The position numbers and the translations under genes were made by a program. A stretch of 64,000 nt of DNA from positions 3,304,432 to 3,368,431 of the forward strand of contig NZ_CM001403.1 in assembly GCF_000166195.2 (NCBI RefSeq). Direction: 5' to 3'. Position 1 is the first letter of the stretch. The number at the start of each line of letters is the position of its first letter. The notes beneath the pieces are model-generated. The model was not told the DNA's origin. It was given only the letters and a program-made list of their open reading frames with translations, and ran no database searches. Positions 15,404 to 24,626 of this stretch are shown here, piece after piece. This DNA comes from Mucilaginibacter paludis DSM 18603 (GTDB taxonomy: Bacteria; Bacteroidota; Bacteroidia; Sphingobacteriales; Sphingobacteriaceae).

Positions 15404-18214
15404 GTGAAATTTCCACATATTCAATTCCTCCGTTCATTCAAAACGAGGCTGCTGCTAAGTTTCTTTACTTTTATCTTCGTTATTCTGGTTTGGATGATTG
15501 CCTACCAGGTGATAGACGGCCAGCAAACACGCCTGCGGGCATTTTCGGCTAAGTTGACAGAGATCCAGATCCAATATCTGGAAAGTACCGCTTACCTTCA
15601 AAAATTCATGTTATCCGGCTATCACCAGCCGTCCTTTTATATCACAGGCAAACAAAAGGATATCGATCAATTTTTAGCATTGCAAACCAGTATCGGCAGT
15701 CACCTTACTAAACTAAGAACTGCAAAAAACCAGCTAAATATTAATAGCCCGTTAGATAGCTTAAGCGTTTTAAGCAGGCATACCCTGCTGGAGGGGCAAT
15801 TACTTAAATCTGTTTTTTTAGCCAGGGGATTCGAAAATTACGGCGTGGAAGGAAATATGCGCAAATACGCCCATTGGATAGAAGATTCGAGCCTGGTGCC
15901 CAAAACCGGAATCCTGCAGTTAAGAAGGCACGAAAAAGATTACATGCTTCGCGGTAAATCAGCGTATGCAGATTTGTTTTTTGATCAGATGGGCATATTG
16001 CTCAATAGGGAGCATCGCGGCAGCAAAACTTTTAACAACCTGGTTAATTATAAAACTCATTTTACCCTATTAACAAAATACACCGAACAATTAGGCATAA
16101 ATGGTAAAACAGGAATTGTGCCGCAAACCCAGTATGATATTAACCAATTTGACCGCCAATACGCTTATACCAATACCTTAGCCAACCAGGAAGCCCACAA
16201 TTTATACCAATGGTTTAACCATCTGCTCATCAGTATCTCTGTAGCCTCGCTATTTTTTATTATACTACTGGGCTTTTTGTTCTCTAAATATCTTACCCGC
16301 GACATCAGCGAATTAAACAAAAGGATGTCTGCTTTTATTGCTTCTGATTTTCACGACATCAAGGAAGCTCCCGCCGAACATAGCATTATGCCCAACAGCA
16401 TAGAGATAGAGAAGTTGTATAATGATTTCAATTTACTGAAAACTACGTTAAAAACCTATATCAATAACCTTAACCAACGCACCGGTGAATTGCAAAAAAA
16501 ATCGGAGCAAATGCGTGGCGTTAACCAGGAATTGCAAGAACAGTCGGAAGAATTACAGGCGCAAAGCGAAGAACTAAGGGCCTTGAATGAAGAACTGCTT
16601 TCGCAGAGGCAACAGGAACAGGCCGCGCGCGAAGACGCGGAAAAAGCTAACCAGGCCAAAAGTGTATTTTTAGCCACCATGAGTCACGAAATACGCACCC
16701 CAATGAACGGTGTATTGGGCATGGCATCATTGTTAGAGGAAACAACCCTGAATAATGAGCAGCGGGAGTACGTGTCGACCATAAAAAATAGCGGCGAAAC
16801 CTTACTGAGTGTAATTAGTGATGTGCTCGATTTTTCTAAAATAGAATCGGGCAAACTTGACCTTGATCCGCATCAATTTAACCTGAGGCAGTGTATTGAA
16901 GAGGTGATGGATATTTTTTCGGGAAAGGTGGCGCGGATTGGGCTCGATCTGGTTTACCAGATAGGATATGAGGTTCCGGCACACATTATTGCCGATAGTC
17001 TTCGCCTGAAACAGGTGCTCATTAACCTTGTTGGGAATGCCATTAAGTTTACAAGCAAGGGCGAGGTTTTTTTAGGCGTTAGCTTACTTAGCCGAACGGA
17101 TGATCATTCACTTGAACTGGCTTTTGAAGTTAAAGACACGGGGATCGGTATCCCGCGCGACAAATTGCCACGGCTATTTAAGGCGTTCTCGCAGATCGAC
17201 TCGTCAACCACACGCCGGTATGGCGGCAGCGGTCTTGGCCTTGCCATATGCGAACGTCTGGTTCACCTGATGGAAGGGCAAATTACGGTAGAGAGCCAAT
17301 TGGATCTTGGAACAACTTTCAGGTTCAGCATCAAAGCCGAAGAAAGCCAGCAGGATATCCGCCTGCATGTACCATACGTTTTGGCCGGCCACGAGGGCAA
17401 AGTTATTTTGGTGGTAGATGATAATCAAACCAACCGCAAAATATTACAGGTGCAACTGGAGCAATGGAAATTAGTGCCTTTAATGGCTGCCTCTGCAAGC
17501 GAAGCCTTAACATTATTGGCCAAGCACCGTATTGATCTCGTATTAACCGATATGCAAATGCCCGATATGGATGGCATCGACTTTGCAGCAATTATTAAAA
17601 ATAAAAATGCGAAAATGCCTGTTGTTTTATTAAGCTCAAGGGGCGACGAGGCCAAAACCAAATATCCTGGTTTGTTTACTGCTGTTTTAAACAAACCTGT
17701 TAAACAACAACAATTGGGCAGGGTAATACAAACCAGTTTACAGCAAAACCCGGAGCCCGAAGTTCATCAGCAGTCAACACCGGTTTTGCTAACGCCGGAA
17801 TTTGCCGAAAAGCATCCGCTTAACATACTGGTAGCCGAAGATAACCTGATTAACCAGAAGCTTATTTTACGCATACTAAGCAAATTGGGGTACGAGGCCA
17901 CAGTTGCTCAAAACGGCTTGGAGGTAATAGCCTTAACAGAGCTTCATAAGTTTGATGTGATTCTGATGGACATACAAATGCCAATGATGGACGGGCTGGA
18001 GGCTACCCAAATAATCAGGAGCAGTAAAATAGAGCAGCCTTTTATTATCGCGATGACGGCCAACGCCATGCCCGAGGATAAGGAGGATTGCCTAAAGGCA
18101 GGAATGGATGACTATCTATCCAAACCCATTCACCTGGAGAGCTTTCTAACGGCCCTGTCCAAAGTGGATATCACCCGGCAGCGCCAATTCAATACCCAAT
18201 TAAAACCGATTTGA
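15404..18214 (+). CDS. Hybrid sensor histidine kinase with two receiver domains
   Basis: This is a membrane sensor kinase of 936 aa starting at GTG. Two membrane helices (about 13-31 and 272-294) bracket a periplasmic sensor region of about 240 residues with no family I recognise. A Gln/Glu-rich coiled coil (about 340-422) leads to the HisKA domain with phospho-acceptor H428 in [11 protein letters not shown]. The ATPase domain has [16 protein letters not shown] and [10 protein letters not shown]. Receiver 1 has its acceptor Asp at 716 ([11 protein letters not shown]) and receiver 2 at 856 ([11 protein letters not shown]). No HPt domain or output regulator is adjacent, so the phosphorelay partner must be encoded elsewhere. 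Confidence 0.93.
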   Translation: MKFPHIQFLRSFKTRLLLSFFTFIFVILVWMIAYQVIDGQQTRLRAFSAKLTEIQIQYLESTAYLQKFMLSGYHQPSFYITGKQKDIDQFLALQTSIGSHLTKLRTAKNQLNINSPLDSLSVLSRHTLLEGQLLKSVFLARGFENYGVEGNMRKYAHWIEDSSLVPKTGILQLRRHEKDYMLRGKSAYADLFFDQMGILLNREHRGSKTFNNLVNYKTHFTLLTKYTEQLGINGKTGIVPQTQYDINQFDRQYAYTNTLANQEAHNLYQWFNHLLISISVASLFFIILLGFLFSKYLTRDISELNKRMSAFIASDFHDIKEAPAEHSIMPNSIEIEKLYNDFNLLKTTLKTYINNLNQRTGELQKKSEQMRGVNQELQEQSEELQAQSEELRALNEELLSQRQQEQAAREDAEKANQAKSVFLATMSHEIRTPMNGVLGMASLLEETTLNNEQREYVSTIKNSGETLLSVISDVLDFSKIESGKLDLDPHQFNLRQCIEEVMDIFSGKVARIGLDLVYQIGYEVPAHIIADSLRLKQVLINLVGNAIKFTSKGEVFLGVSLLSRTDDHSLELAFEVKDTGIGIPRDKLPRLFKAFSQIDSSTTRRYGGSGLGLAICERLVHLMEGQITVESQLDLGTTFRFSIKAEESQQDIRLHVPYVLAGHEGKVILVVDDNQTNRKILQVQLEQWKLVPLMAASASEALTLLAKHRIDLVLTDMQMPDMDGIDFAAIIKNKNAKMPVVLLSSRGDEAKTKYPGLFTAVLNKPVKQQQLGRVIQTSLQQNPEPEVHQQSTPVLLTPEFAEKHPLNILVAEDNLINQKLILRILSKLGYEATVAQNGLEVIALTELHKFDVILMDIQMPMMDGLEATQIIRSSKIEQPFIIAMTANAMPEDKEDCLKAGMDDYLSKPIHLESFLTALSKVDITRQRQFNTQLKPI

Positions 18215-18289
18215 AATTTAAAACCTGTCTGTAATCAGTATTAAATCTCATCAGGTTATTTAAAAACAGGCCCCTACATAACCTAATGT

Positions 18290-18327
18290 GTTGATGTGCA
18301 CCTACATTTATACACCTGCACATCAAC
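18290..18327. other. Hairpin between convergent genes, within a degenerate short-word repeat
   Basis: GTTGATGTGCA (18290-18300) and TGCACATCAAC (18317-18327) form a perfect 11-bp stem with a 16-nt loop. The flank continues in CACAT/GCATT words about 8 nt apart. There is no T tract, so termination of the two convergent genes is possible but not shown. Confidence 0.45.
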
Positions 18328-18344
18328 GCATTTGCACATTAAAA

Positions 18345-19985
18345 CTATTTCCCCATCATTTTATCTCTGATCATCTTAAACTCCGACTTAGGCTTCCACC
18401 CCGGGAAAGTAGTTTCGTTGCCTAATTTATACCCGATATGGTAAAGGATATTAGAAATTTCGGCCATACCCGAGGCATCCATGTCGGCAGTGTAATTATC
18501 GCTTACCTGGTGATAGCGGTGCTCGTTATAATCCTTTTTTTGCTTTTTGGTCCATTCATCATCGTGATTAGTGCTTTTGAGGCCGGTATTCATGTCCAGG
18601 GCCGGTACACCAACCTTAGCAAAGTTGAAATGGTCTGAGCGATAATAGCTCCCGGCGCCAGGCTTGGTATCGCCTACAACGGTTAAACCGAATTTTGCGG
18701 CTTCCGCGGCAACATAATCGTCCAGATCATTCTGTCCCTTTCCGGTAATAGCCAGGTCTTTGGTTTCGCCATAAAAGCCAAGGGCATCCATATTTAAGTT
18801 AGCCACAGTTTTGTTAAGCGCAAAAACAGGATGCGTGGCATAAAATTCAGACCCCAGCAAGCCCTGCTCTTCTCCGGTAACGGCTAAAAAAACAATTGAG
18901 CGTTTAGGTTTATCCTTTGCCTGGCTAAAGGCGTTGGCCATAGCTATTAAAGCCGCTACGCCGCTGGCATTATCAACAGCGCCGTTGTAAATAGAGTCGC
19001 CTTTAACAGCCGGGCCTGTACCAAAATGATCCCAGTGTGCGGTATAAATAATATTTTCATCAGGCTGCTTGCTTCCTTTTAACCGGGCTATTACATTGCG
19101 GGACATGGCATACTTCAACTTATTGCTGATGCCCACGGTTAAATTCATATTTAACGGTATAGCCTTAAAATCTTTTTTACGGGCCAGGGCCCTAAAATCG
19201 CCGGTAATACCTGCGGCAGCAAATAGCTTTTTAGCGGCGTCCTCGGTAATCCAGCCCTCCATTTTACAGCGCGACATATGCTTATCCGGCTGCTGCAAAT
19301 ATAACCTGGCGCCTGTGTTACTGTTTTTAATAACCGACCAGCCATAGCTCGCGGGTTCCGTTTGATGCACAATGACAATTCCGGCGGCACCCTGTCGGGC
19401 GGCCTCTTCAAACTTATAGGTCCATCGGCCATAATAGGTCATGGTATCGCCCTTAAACAAGGTAGCGTCGCCCGATTTAAAGCCCGGGTCGTTAACCAGC
19501 ACCACTACTGTTTTACCTTTTACATCCAATCCGGCATAGTCATTCCAATGATACTCCGGCGCCACAACGCCATAGCCTGCAAATACCAGTGGCGAATTTT
19601 TTAGTTGCAGAGTGTCCTGCTCCCGTCGGCTAAAAACAACAAAATCTTCCACTGCTTTGAGTGACATACTGGCTTTTCCGCTGATAGCCATCGTAGGCGA
19701 CGGCGTACTTGCTACCTGCACCATGGGTACATCCTGAAAATAACTACCCTGATTGCCTGGCTCCAAACCCGCTTTTTTAAATTCAGCAGCAATATAACGG
19801 GTTGCCCTCACTTCACCTTCGGTAAAAGGCTTGCGCCCCATCAGCGAGTCGTTAGCTAAAACAGCTATCTGGTTTTTTATGGCATCGGGAGTAATGGGTC
19901 CAAAGGATTTACTTTGTTTAACACCGCATCCCGCTAAAAGAATAAAAGCGGGTAATATGGTCAGGTAGTTATAAATTGATTTCAT
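18345..19985 (-). CDS. M28 family metallopeptidase lipoprotein with PA domain
   Basis: This is a di-zinc aminopeptidase of the M28 family, 546 aa, exported and lipid-anchored (lipobox LAGC, Cys near residue 20). A protease-associated (PA) domain lies at about residues 130-245 (FAGYGVVAPEYHWNDYAGLDVKG). Zinc ligands and catalytic residues are visible: TAHWDHFG, GAVDNASG, TGEEQGLLGSEF, MDALGF and SDHFNF. It probably trims peptides in the periplasm or at the cell surface. It is convergent with the hybrid kinase and monocistronic. Confidence 0.92.
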   Translation of the reverse strand: MKSIYNYLTILPAFILLAGCGVKQSKSFGPITPDAIKNQIAVLANDSLMGRKPFTEGEVRATRYIAAEFKKAGLEPGNQGSYFQDVPMVQVASTPSPTMAISGKASMSLKAVEDFVVFSRREQDTLQLKNSPLVFAGYGVVAPEYHWNDYAGLDVKGKTVVVLVNDPGFKSGDATLFKGDTMTYYGRWTYKFEEAARQGAAGIVIVHQTEPASYGWSVIKNSNTGARLYLQQPDKHMSRCKMEGWITEDAAKKLFAAAGITGDFRALARKKDFKAIPLNMNLTVGISNKLKYAMSRNVIARLKGSKQPDENIIYTAHWDHFGTGPAVKGDSIYNGAVDNASGVAALIAMANAFSQAKDKPKRSIVFLAVTGEEQGLLGSEFYATHPVFALNKTVANLNMDALGFYGETKDLAITGKGQNDLDDYVAAEAAKFGLTVVGDTKPGAGSYYRSDHFNFAKVGVPALDMNTGLKSTNHDDEWTKKQKKDYNEHRYHQVSDNYTADMDASGMAEISNILYHIGYKLGNETTFPGWKPKSEFKMIRDKMMGK

Positions 19986-20107
19986 GACTTGCTTATATAG
20001 CCAAATATAAAATTATTTTACTGCCAGTCACAACGTTAGAACATAAATCAAAATATCGTGTTACATTATCACATGATAACTCGTCTATAAACTTAAACAC
20101 CACGATT

Positions 20108-20791
20108 ATGAAAAAAATATTTTTTGCCGCGATAGTATTATTCACTTTAAATGCAAGCGCACAAACGGTTGATATGCGCCGTAAAATAGAGGTTACCGGC
20201 ACTGCCGAAACCGAGGTTACCCCGGATATTATCTATTTTTCGATATCCCTAAAAGAGTACATGGACGGTAAAAGCAGGGTGAGCATTGAGACCCTGGAAG
20301 GCGAGCTACAAAAGGCCCTGACCGAGGCCGGCATACCAAAGGAAGATTTTACCATTAACAACATCTCGGGCTATGCCACTTACCAAAAAAAGAAAGATCC
20401 TAACTTTTTGGCGAGCAAGCAATACCGCATCAAGTTTCATAACCTGAACAAAATTAACCAGATATTAGCCAGTGTTGATGCCAAAGGTATTGAAAGTACT
20501 TACATAGAAAGCAGCGATTACTCTAAAATAGAAGAGCTTAAAAATCAGCTCAAATTGAAAGCACTATTGGCCGCTAAAGATAAGGCAGCCTTTTTGCTCA
20601 ATGGAATAGGCGAAAAATTAGGCGGCGCCATTGAGGTTACCGAGATTGATAATGGCGGCTACACGCCGATACGCAACGTGATGTATATGGCCAAAAGCGC
20701 GGTTGCCGATGCCGGAGCAGGGCAGGATATTGATTATAAAAAGATCAAGCTAAGCTTCCAGATCAAAGTAGTATTTGAGATTGTAAAATAA
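20108..20791 (+). CDS. SIMPL domain (DUF541) periplasmic protein
   Basis: This exported 227-aa protein has a signal peptide (1-19, LFTLNASAQ). The SIMPL/DUF541 domain follows: EVTGTAETEVTPDIIYFSISL at the start of the mature protein, and AKDKAAFLLNGIGEKLGGAIEV near residue 160. Homologues such as E. coli YggE and the IRAK-binding SIMPL form oligomeric rings and affect oxidative stress, but the function is unsettled. It is monocistronic and followed by a repeat-filled gap. Confidence 0.88.
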   Translation: MKKIFFAAIVLFTLNASAQTVDMRRKIEVTGTAETEVTPDIIYFSISLKEYMDGKSRVSIETLEGELQKALTEAGIPKEDFTINNISGYATYQKKKDPNFLASKQYRIKFHNLNKINQILASVDAKGIESTYIESSDYSKIEELKNQLKLKALLAAKDKAAFLLNGIGEKLGGAIEVTEIDNGGYTPIRNVMYMAKSAVADAGAGQDIDYKKIKLSFQIKVVFEIVK

Positions 20792-20804
20792 AGGCCCTAA
20801 CCAG

Positions 20805-21160
20805 CCATCCCCAAGTAGGCTATACCGTGTGCCCACATCTTTTGGGTATCATTAAAAATACTCCGGAGAGTAAAAGCTCGGTAGAAATAAACAATCACAA
20901 ACGTTTCGTGCCGTAGGTAAGGTACATATCCGCTGTATGATGATCTGTTTTCTTGAAATTGCGGCTAACAAAAAGCGAAGAAGTTTCGTACTTATGGCAC
21001 GCAAAATCCATTTCACCAATATAATACCACTTTAACCCCGATGGGGTTTTACTTAAAAAGATATGAGTACACGGTAGCCAAGTAGGGATGGCTTAAAAAA
21101 AAGAATAAAAGTCTCCCCTACCGGGGGAGATTTAGAGGGGGCTGTTGTTTAAGACGTGGG
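20805..21160. repeat. Composite inverted-repeat remnant
   Basis: The 420-bp gap holds no gene. Its ends are related in inverted orientation: AGCCATCCCCAAGTAGGCTA with ACCGTGTGCCCACATCTT on the left, and ACACGGTAGCCAAGTAGGG with AAGACGTGGGCAC on the right. Inside are TTTCGTGCCGTAGGTA, a partner TTTCGTACTTATGGCACG and ACCCCGATGGGGTT, a short palindrome. Near the right end is a CTCCCCTACCGGGGGAGA hairpin followed by TTTAGAGGGGGCT. All are the kinds of unit seen as dispersed repeats in Bacteroidota, so this looks like a stack of small non-autonomous elements. Confidence 0.55.
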
Positions 21161-21212
21161 CACTAAACTTATTCATTAAAAAGCTATACCTTTAAGGCTA
21201 TAAGTCAAAGCC

Positions 21213-22265
21213 ATGTCTGAACATCCCCGGGAAGACGTCCCATCTAAAAAAAAATCCTGCTACCCTATCAGTGATACCTTGCGGAAGTATCTGGGGAGGT
21301 ATAACCGAGAGGTAAAACTACCCATCAAATACTCCGATCTGTTGCGCTTTAATATGCATACGCCGCTATTGAATAAAGACGGCACAGATACCCTGTGGCA
21401 AACGGTTTATTACGATCAAAGTGAGATGCGCGAACTATTCCCCGGGCTTACCCATACTTACGCCTTATTGCGTGCCGATGGCGATATCGAGGTAATGGAA
21501 CATCTTTCGGTAGCCCGGGTTGATTATTGCGCCTTTGGTAATTCGCACCCGTTCCGCGTCCGGATCATTAACCGTTTAAATGATAATTACGATCATTTTT
21601 ACGTTAAAACTGCCGATGCCTCGCGTGTTTACGGCCTCGAGCTGGAACATGTGCTTTCGCCTAACCGTATTGTATACTTATCCAATGGCGACACCCTGAT
21701 AGAGGAGCACATCCCAGGTTTACCTGGTGATGTATTTTATGACCACCGGCTGCAAACTTCTAAATTTAACCAGATCCGCGTTTGCAAAGAGTTTGTGAAG
21801 TTTAACGAACGCTGTTTTGCCCGCCTGCTGGGCGATATGCGGTCGTATAATTTTGTGGTTGATATTACTCCCGATATTGAGGGCAACCAATATCGCATCA
21901 GGGCTATTGATTTCGATCAGCAATCGTATGAAGGGCGGCGGAAATTTTACCTGCCCCATTTCTTTAAAGAGAATAACGTACTGGTAACGCTCGGTAAAAA
22001 ATACATTACCGAAACCACCATGCGCCAATACCAGGAAGAGGAGCGTAGCTTAATTTCTAACCGTGCTCGAACATCGCGTGCAAGGTTGAGTGACCTTTTA
22101 GAAGTAATGCGTCCGGAAGAAATTTCGACTCAAGAAAAAGTAAAAAGCCTGGCTGCAGAGCTTGGCGAGTTCCATAACATTTCGGCATTTAAAAATTGCG
22201 ATACCATGGGCCAGATATTAACCGAGCATCTCAATGTGATACTTACCAGGATCAAGCTGACGTGA
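21213..22265 (+). CDS. Hypothetical protein with a probable diverged kinase fold
   Basis: This cytoplasmic 350-aa protein has no family I can name. A pattern like the catalytic core of protein-kinase-like phosphotransferases is visible: a hinge-like IEEHIPGLPG (about residue 167), then LLGDMRSYNFVVD (about 206-218, matching GDxxxxNxxxD with the usual His replaced) and IRAIDFDQQSY (about 230-240, matching the metal-binding Asp). Length and layout would suit an aminoglycoside-kinase or lipopolysaccharide-kinase-like protein. The N-terminal half has no obvious glycine loop. The gene is monocistronic between two gaps. The kinase idea is inference from motifs only. Confidence 0.6.
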   Translation: MSEHPREDVPSKKKSCYPISDTLRKYLGRYNREVKLPIKYSDLLRFNMHTPLLNKDGTDTLWQTVYYDQSEMRELFPGLTHTYALLRADGDIEVMEHLSVARVDYCAFGNSHPFRVRIINRLNDNYDHFYVKTADASRVYGLELEHVLSPNRIVYLSNGDTLIEEHIPGLPGDVFYDHRLQTSKFNQIRVCKEFVKFNERCFARLLGDMRSYNFVVDITPDIEGNQYRIRAIDFDQQSYEGRRKFYLPHFFKENNVLVTLGKKYITETTMRQYQEEERSLISNRARTSRARLSDLLEVMRPEEISTQEKVKSLAAELGEFHNISAFKNCDTMGQILTEHLNVILTRIKLT

Positions 22266-22597
22266 ACTAAACAGTGCGGTGCGGCACCAAAAACATCAAT
22301 GTATCTTAGCAAGGTTCACTGATTAAGATAGCCGGCAGCCTTTCCCCATATCGAACTGCTTAGTCGCTTTATAAAGATATCAGGTATTAAGCATTGTTTT
22401 AGGCCGGCAGCTTAACAGCGGCTAAAACTCCAATGCACTTCTCCAAATTACCATTCCGACAAAAACTGCTGTAACCAAGATTATAAAATTAATAATCCGA
22501 CAATTTTTTAATTAAAAAGAAATAAATTATTTTTTAATTAAAACACTACCTGCCCCATTGCGTTGTAACTGTACTTAACAACATAAAAAAATCTACT
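22266..22597. other. AT-rich intergenic region before the DUF892 gene
   Basis: This 332-bp gap has a short inverted pair AGCCGGCAGC/AGGCCGGCAGC near 22330 and 22400. A very AT-rich tract at 22490-22550 carries TTTTTTAATTAAAA twice. The tract probably belongs to the promoter region of the downstream stress-protein gene. No start-bearing ORF with gene-like content was found on either strand. Confidence 0.5.
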
Positions 22598-23182
22598 ATG
22601 AAAACTGCAACAGCAAAACCGGCAACATCAAAACAAGCAACAGCTCCTAAACAAGCAACAGCTCCAAAAACCGAAGAGGTAAAAGATTCAGCCTTAAACG
22701 AATTGTTTATTGATGAGCTAAAAGATATTTATTGGGCCGAAAAAAACTTAGCAAAAGCATTACCCAAAATGATTAAAGGCGCTACATCGGCAGAGTTAAA
22801 AACCACCATTGAAAATCACTTGAAAGAAACAGAGAACCATGTAACAAGGTTAGAGTCTGTTTTTAACTCGATAGGCGAAAAAGCAGCCGCGGTAAAATGT
22901 GAGGCTATGGCTGGCCTTTTGAAAGAAGCCGAAGAATTGTTGAGCGAAACCGAAAAAGGCACCATGGTACGTGACGTGGCTATTATATCGGCAGCTCAAA
23001 AAGTTGAACACTATGAGATCGCATCATACGGAACAATGGCAACCTTAGCTAACGTTTTAGGCTACAGCGAAGCGGTTGAATTATTGGAAGCCACTTTGGC
23101 CGAAGAAAAAAATGCCGACAGTTTATTAACACAAGTTGCCGAAAACACTGTTAATACTCCAGCAAAGAGCGAGAAAAAATAA
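22598..23182 (+). CDS. Ferritin-like DUF892 protein (YciE/YciF type)
   Basis: This 194-aa protein has a four-helix ferritin-like DUF892 domain (about residues 30-185). Family signatures are LFIDELKDIYWAEKNLAKALPKM at the domain start, the second helix ENHLKETENHVTRLE, and KVEHYEIASYGTM with the conserved metal-ligand pattern E..H. The N-terminal 27 residues are a low-complexity Lys/Ala/Thr tail with the direct repeat KQATAPKQATAPK, probably disordered or DNA-binding. DUF892 proteins are general-stress proteins of unclear chemistry. The next gene starts 28 bp on, so the pair is probably one operon. Confidence 0.9.
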   Translation: MKTATAKPATSKQATAPKQATAPKTEEVKDSALNELFIDELKDIYWAEKNLAKALPKMIKGATSAELKTTIENHLKETENHVTRLESVFNSIGEKAAAVKCEAMAGLLKEAEELLSETEKGTMVRDVAIISAAQKVEHYEIASYGTMATLANVLGYSEAVELLEATLAEEKNADSLLTQVAENTVNTPAKSEKK

Positions 23183-23210
23183 CTAAACCACGCTTGAGAG
23201 GAGAAAAGCC

Positions 23211-23666
23211 ATGGAAAACACGAATGATAAACTACAAGAGCAGCTGGAGCACCTACTGCTGATATGCAATGATGGTATTGAGGGTTACCGCAAAGCGGCC
23301 GATAAGTCCAAAGGTATTGAGTTTACTACCCTGTTTACAGATTATGTGATACAACGTACAGAATATGCCAACGAGTTGAAAGCCCAGATTCGCCAGTTAG
23401 GTGGAGATGCCGACAACCAGACTGGCGGTACGCTGGGTACGCTGCACCGCTTGTGGATCGATATCAAATATAAATTAACCAACGATGAGGAGCACGTTGC
23501 TTTAGAAGCCTGTATCACCGGCGAAAAGGCAGCGATTGCTTCATATGATGAAGTATTACAGGGCGATACCCTTACACCAGAATTAAGGGAGTTACTGCAG
23601 GATCAGAGAGACGGTATTGAACGTGCACTGATTAAGGCCGAGCAATTACTCAGAGTATATTCCTAA
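23211..23666 (+). CDS. DUF2383 (PA2169 family) four-helix bundle protein
   Basis: This cytoplasmic 151-aa protein is a ferritin-like helical bundle of the PA2169/DUF2383 family. Visible marks are LICNDGIEGYRKAADK (residues about 17-32), the second helix YVIQRTEYANELKAQIRQLGG, and ECxxxE-like ACITGEKAAIASYDEVL in helix 3. Members accompany stress proteins in many Gram-negative bacteria, and their activity is unknown. The start is preceded by GAGGAGAAAAGCC, an unusually good Shine-Dalgarno for this phylum. It forms an operon with the DUF892 gene and ends at a perfect bidirectional terminator. Confidence 0.9.
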   Translation: MENTNDKLQEQLEHLLLICNDGIEGYRKAADKSKGIEFTTLFTDYVIQRTEYANELKAQIRQLGGDADNQTGGTLGTLHRLWIDIKYKLTNDEEHVALEACITGEKAAIASYDEVLQGDTLTPELRELLQDQRDGIERALIKAEQLLRVYS

Positions 23667-23703
23667 AAGAAAAAGCCCCTGTATTTAAGGGGCTTTTTCT
23701 TTT
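23665..23703. terminator. Bidirectional intrinsic terminator
   Basis: A perfect 16-bp inverted repeat (AAAAGAAAAAGCCCCT with AGGGGCTTTTTCTTTT) has a 7-nt loop and T runs on both strands. It serves the convergent DUF2383 gene and the gene at 23711. Confidence 0.92.
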
Positions 23704-23710
23704 ATACTTT

Positions 23711-24034
23711 CTAATCACCTTCGCAATCCGCTTCCCAGCCCAGGTAGCAAGCATACCAGTGGGCACAACGCTCTAATATCCACTGCTCGGTATTATGGCT
23801 CGGATCCACAATTTCCCCAAAAAACATTATTCTTTCGGTTTTACCTAAATTATTTCGGTAAGTGTAGTCAAAATGCCGACGGTTACGATGCCGAAGATCC
23901 TCCTCAATATCGGGAATAGAATTGGTATGTATAATATGCGTGAGTGATCTTGAGGGAACGTGGTAGATAAAAAGATTCTCCTCCTCCGCTGTCGGATCCT
24001 CACATAAAAGATATTCTGGCAACTCGGGTATCAT
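23711..24034 (-). CDS. Conserved-looking hypothetical protein
   Basis: This acidic, cytoplasmic 107-aa protein is rich in Glu, His and aromatic residues, with segments LTHIIHTNSIPDIEEDL and ERIMFFGEIVDPSHNTEQW. It ends in HWYACYLGWEADCEGD. It has no signal peptide or membrane segment, and I do not recognise it. It shares the bidirectional terminator with the stress pair. The start ATG at 24034 is the only good candidate. Confidence 0.6.
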   Translation of the reverse strand: MIPELPEYLLCEDPTAEEENLFIYHVPSRSLTHIIHTNSIPDIEEDLRHRNRRHFDYTYRNNLGKTERIMFFGEIVDPSHNTEQWILERCAHWYACYLGWEADCEGD

Positions 24035-24292
24035 AGTTTAATGATTTAAAATCAGGGCGATAATGTATTAATTAGACCCTGTAAACGAAATTTAAATCAA
24101 TAATGTTTTATACTTTATATAGCAGAAGAGTTAGCCTATCGGTTGCACCCATAACTTTCTTTTAACTACAGAAAAATTTTTATCTTTAAATTAATACGCG
24201 CAGCCAAAATTCCAGCAGGTCACTAATCGGAGTAAATAAAATTAAATTTCTGGAAAAAATATTTCCTTTCAGTTCGAAAAAAATAATAAAAA
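24035..24292. other. AT-rich intergenic region without a recognised feature
   Basis: About 260 bp between the 107-aa gene and the terminator of the 51-aa membrane protein gene. It is strongly AT-rich with short inverted words (AAATTTCTGGAAAAAATATTT) but no gene, terminator or repeat copy that I can support. Confidence 0.5.
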
Positions 24293-24315
24293 AACCCGGA
24301 CGCTAAGCCCAGGTT
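24293..24315 (-). terminator. Intrinsic terminator of the 51-aa membrane protein gene
   Basis: On the minus strand AACCTGG pairs with CCGGGTT (one G-T pair) around a 9-nt loop, followed by seven T. It lies 22 bp past the stop at 24337. Confidence 0.65.
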
Positions 24316-24336
24316 GTAGTTTATTAAAATAATATC

Positions 24337-24492
24337 TTAAATAGTTGTCGGCCTTCTGATTAGGCCCAATATCAACGAAATAACAGCTATTACAAGCAAT
24401 ACATGGATTAAACCGGTTGCCGAATACATAAACACGCCAAGTGCCCATCCTATAATCAGAATAACGGCTACGATATACAATAATGAATTCAT
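24337..24492 (-). CDS. lmo0937-family small membrane protein
   Basis: This 51-aa protein is almost entirely two membrane helices: LYIVAVILIIGWALGVFMY, then TGLIHVLLVIAVISLILGLI, ending in the basic tail RRPTTI. The order WxLG, a turn, GLIHxLLVIAxI and a basic end is the pattern of the lmo0937 family, which is widespread and of unknown role (often in stress regulons). It has a clean ATG at 24492 and its own terminator. It is too short for common ORF cut-offs. Confidence 0.82.
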   Translation of the reverse strand: MNSLLYIVAVILIIGWALGVFMYSATGLIHVLLVIAVISLILGLIRRPTTI

Positions 24493-24626
24493 GGTAGATT
24501 GTTTTAAAAGTTAATAAAAATAGTTAATATGTTTTTCTATATACAAAAGTTAATATATAGGAAATTGTTTTAACTATTTTTCAATTTAACAAAAAATAAT
24601 CCTCCGAACAATTAACTCTTACATCA

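Noticed and set aside
22440..22500. Small membrane ORF on the minus strand before the DUF892 gene
   Set aside because: A hydrophobic frame (FIILVTAVFVGMVIW) exists but has no start codon before an upstream stop.
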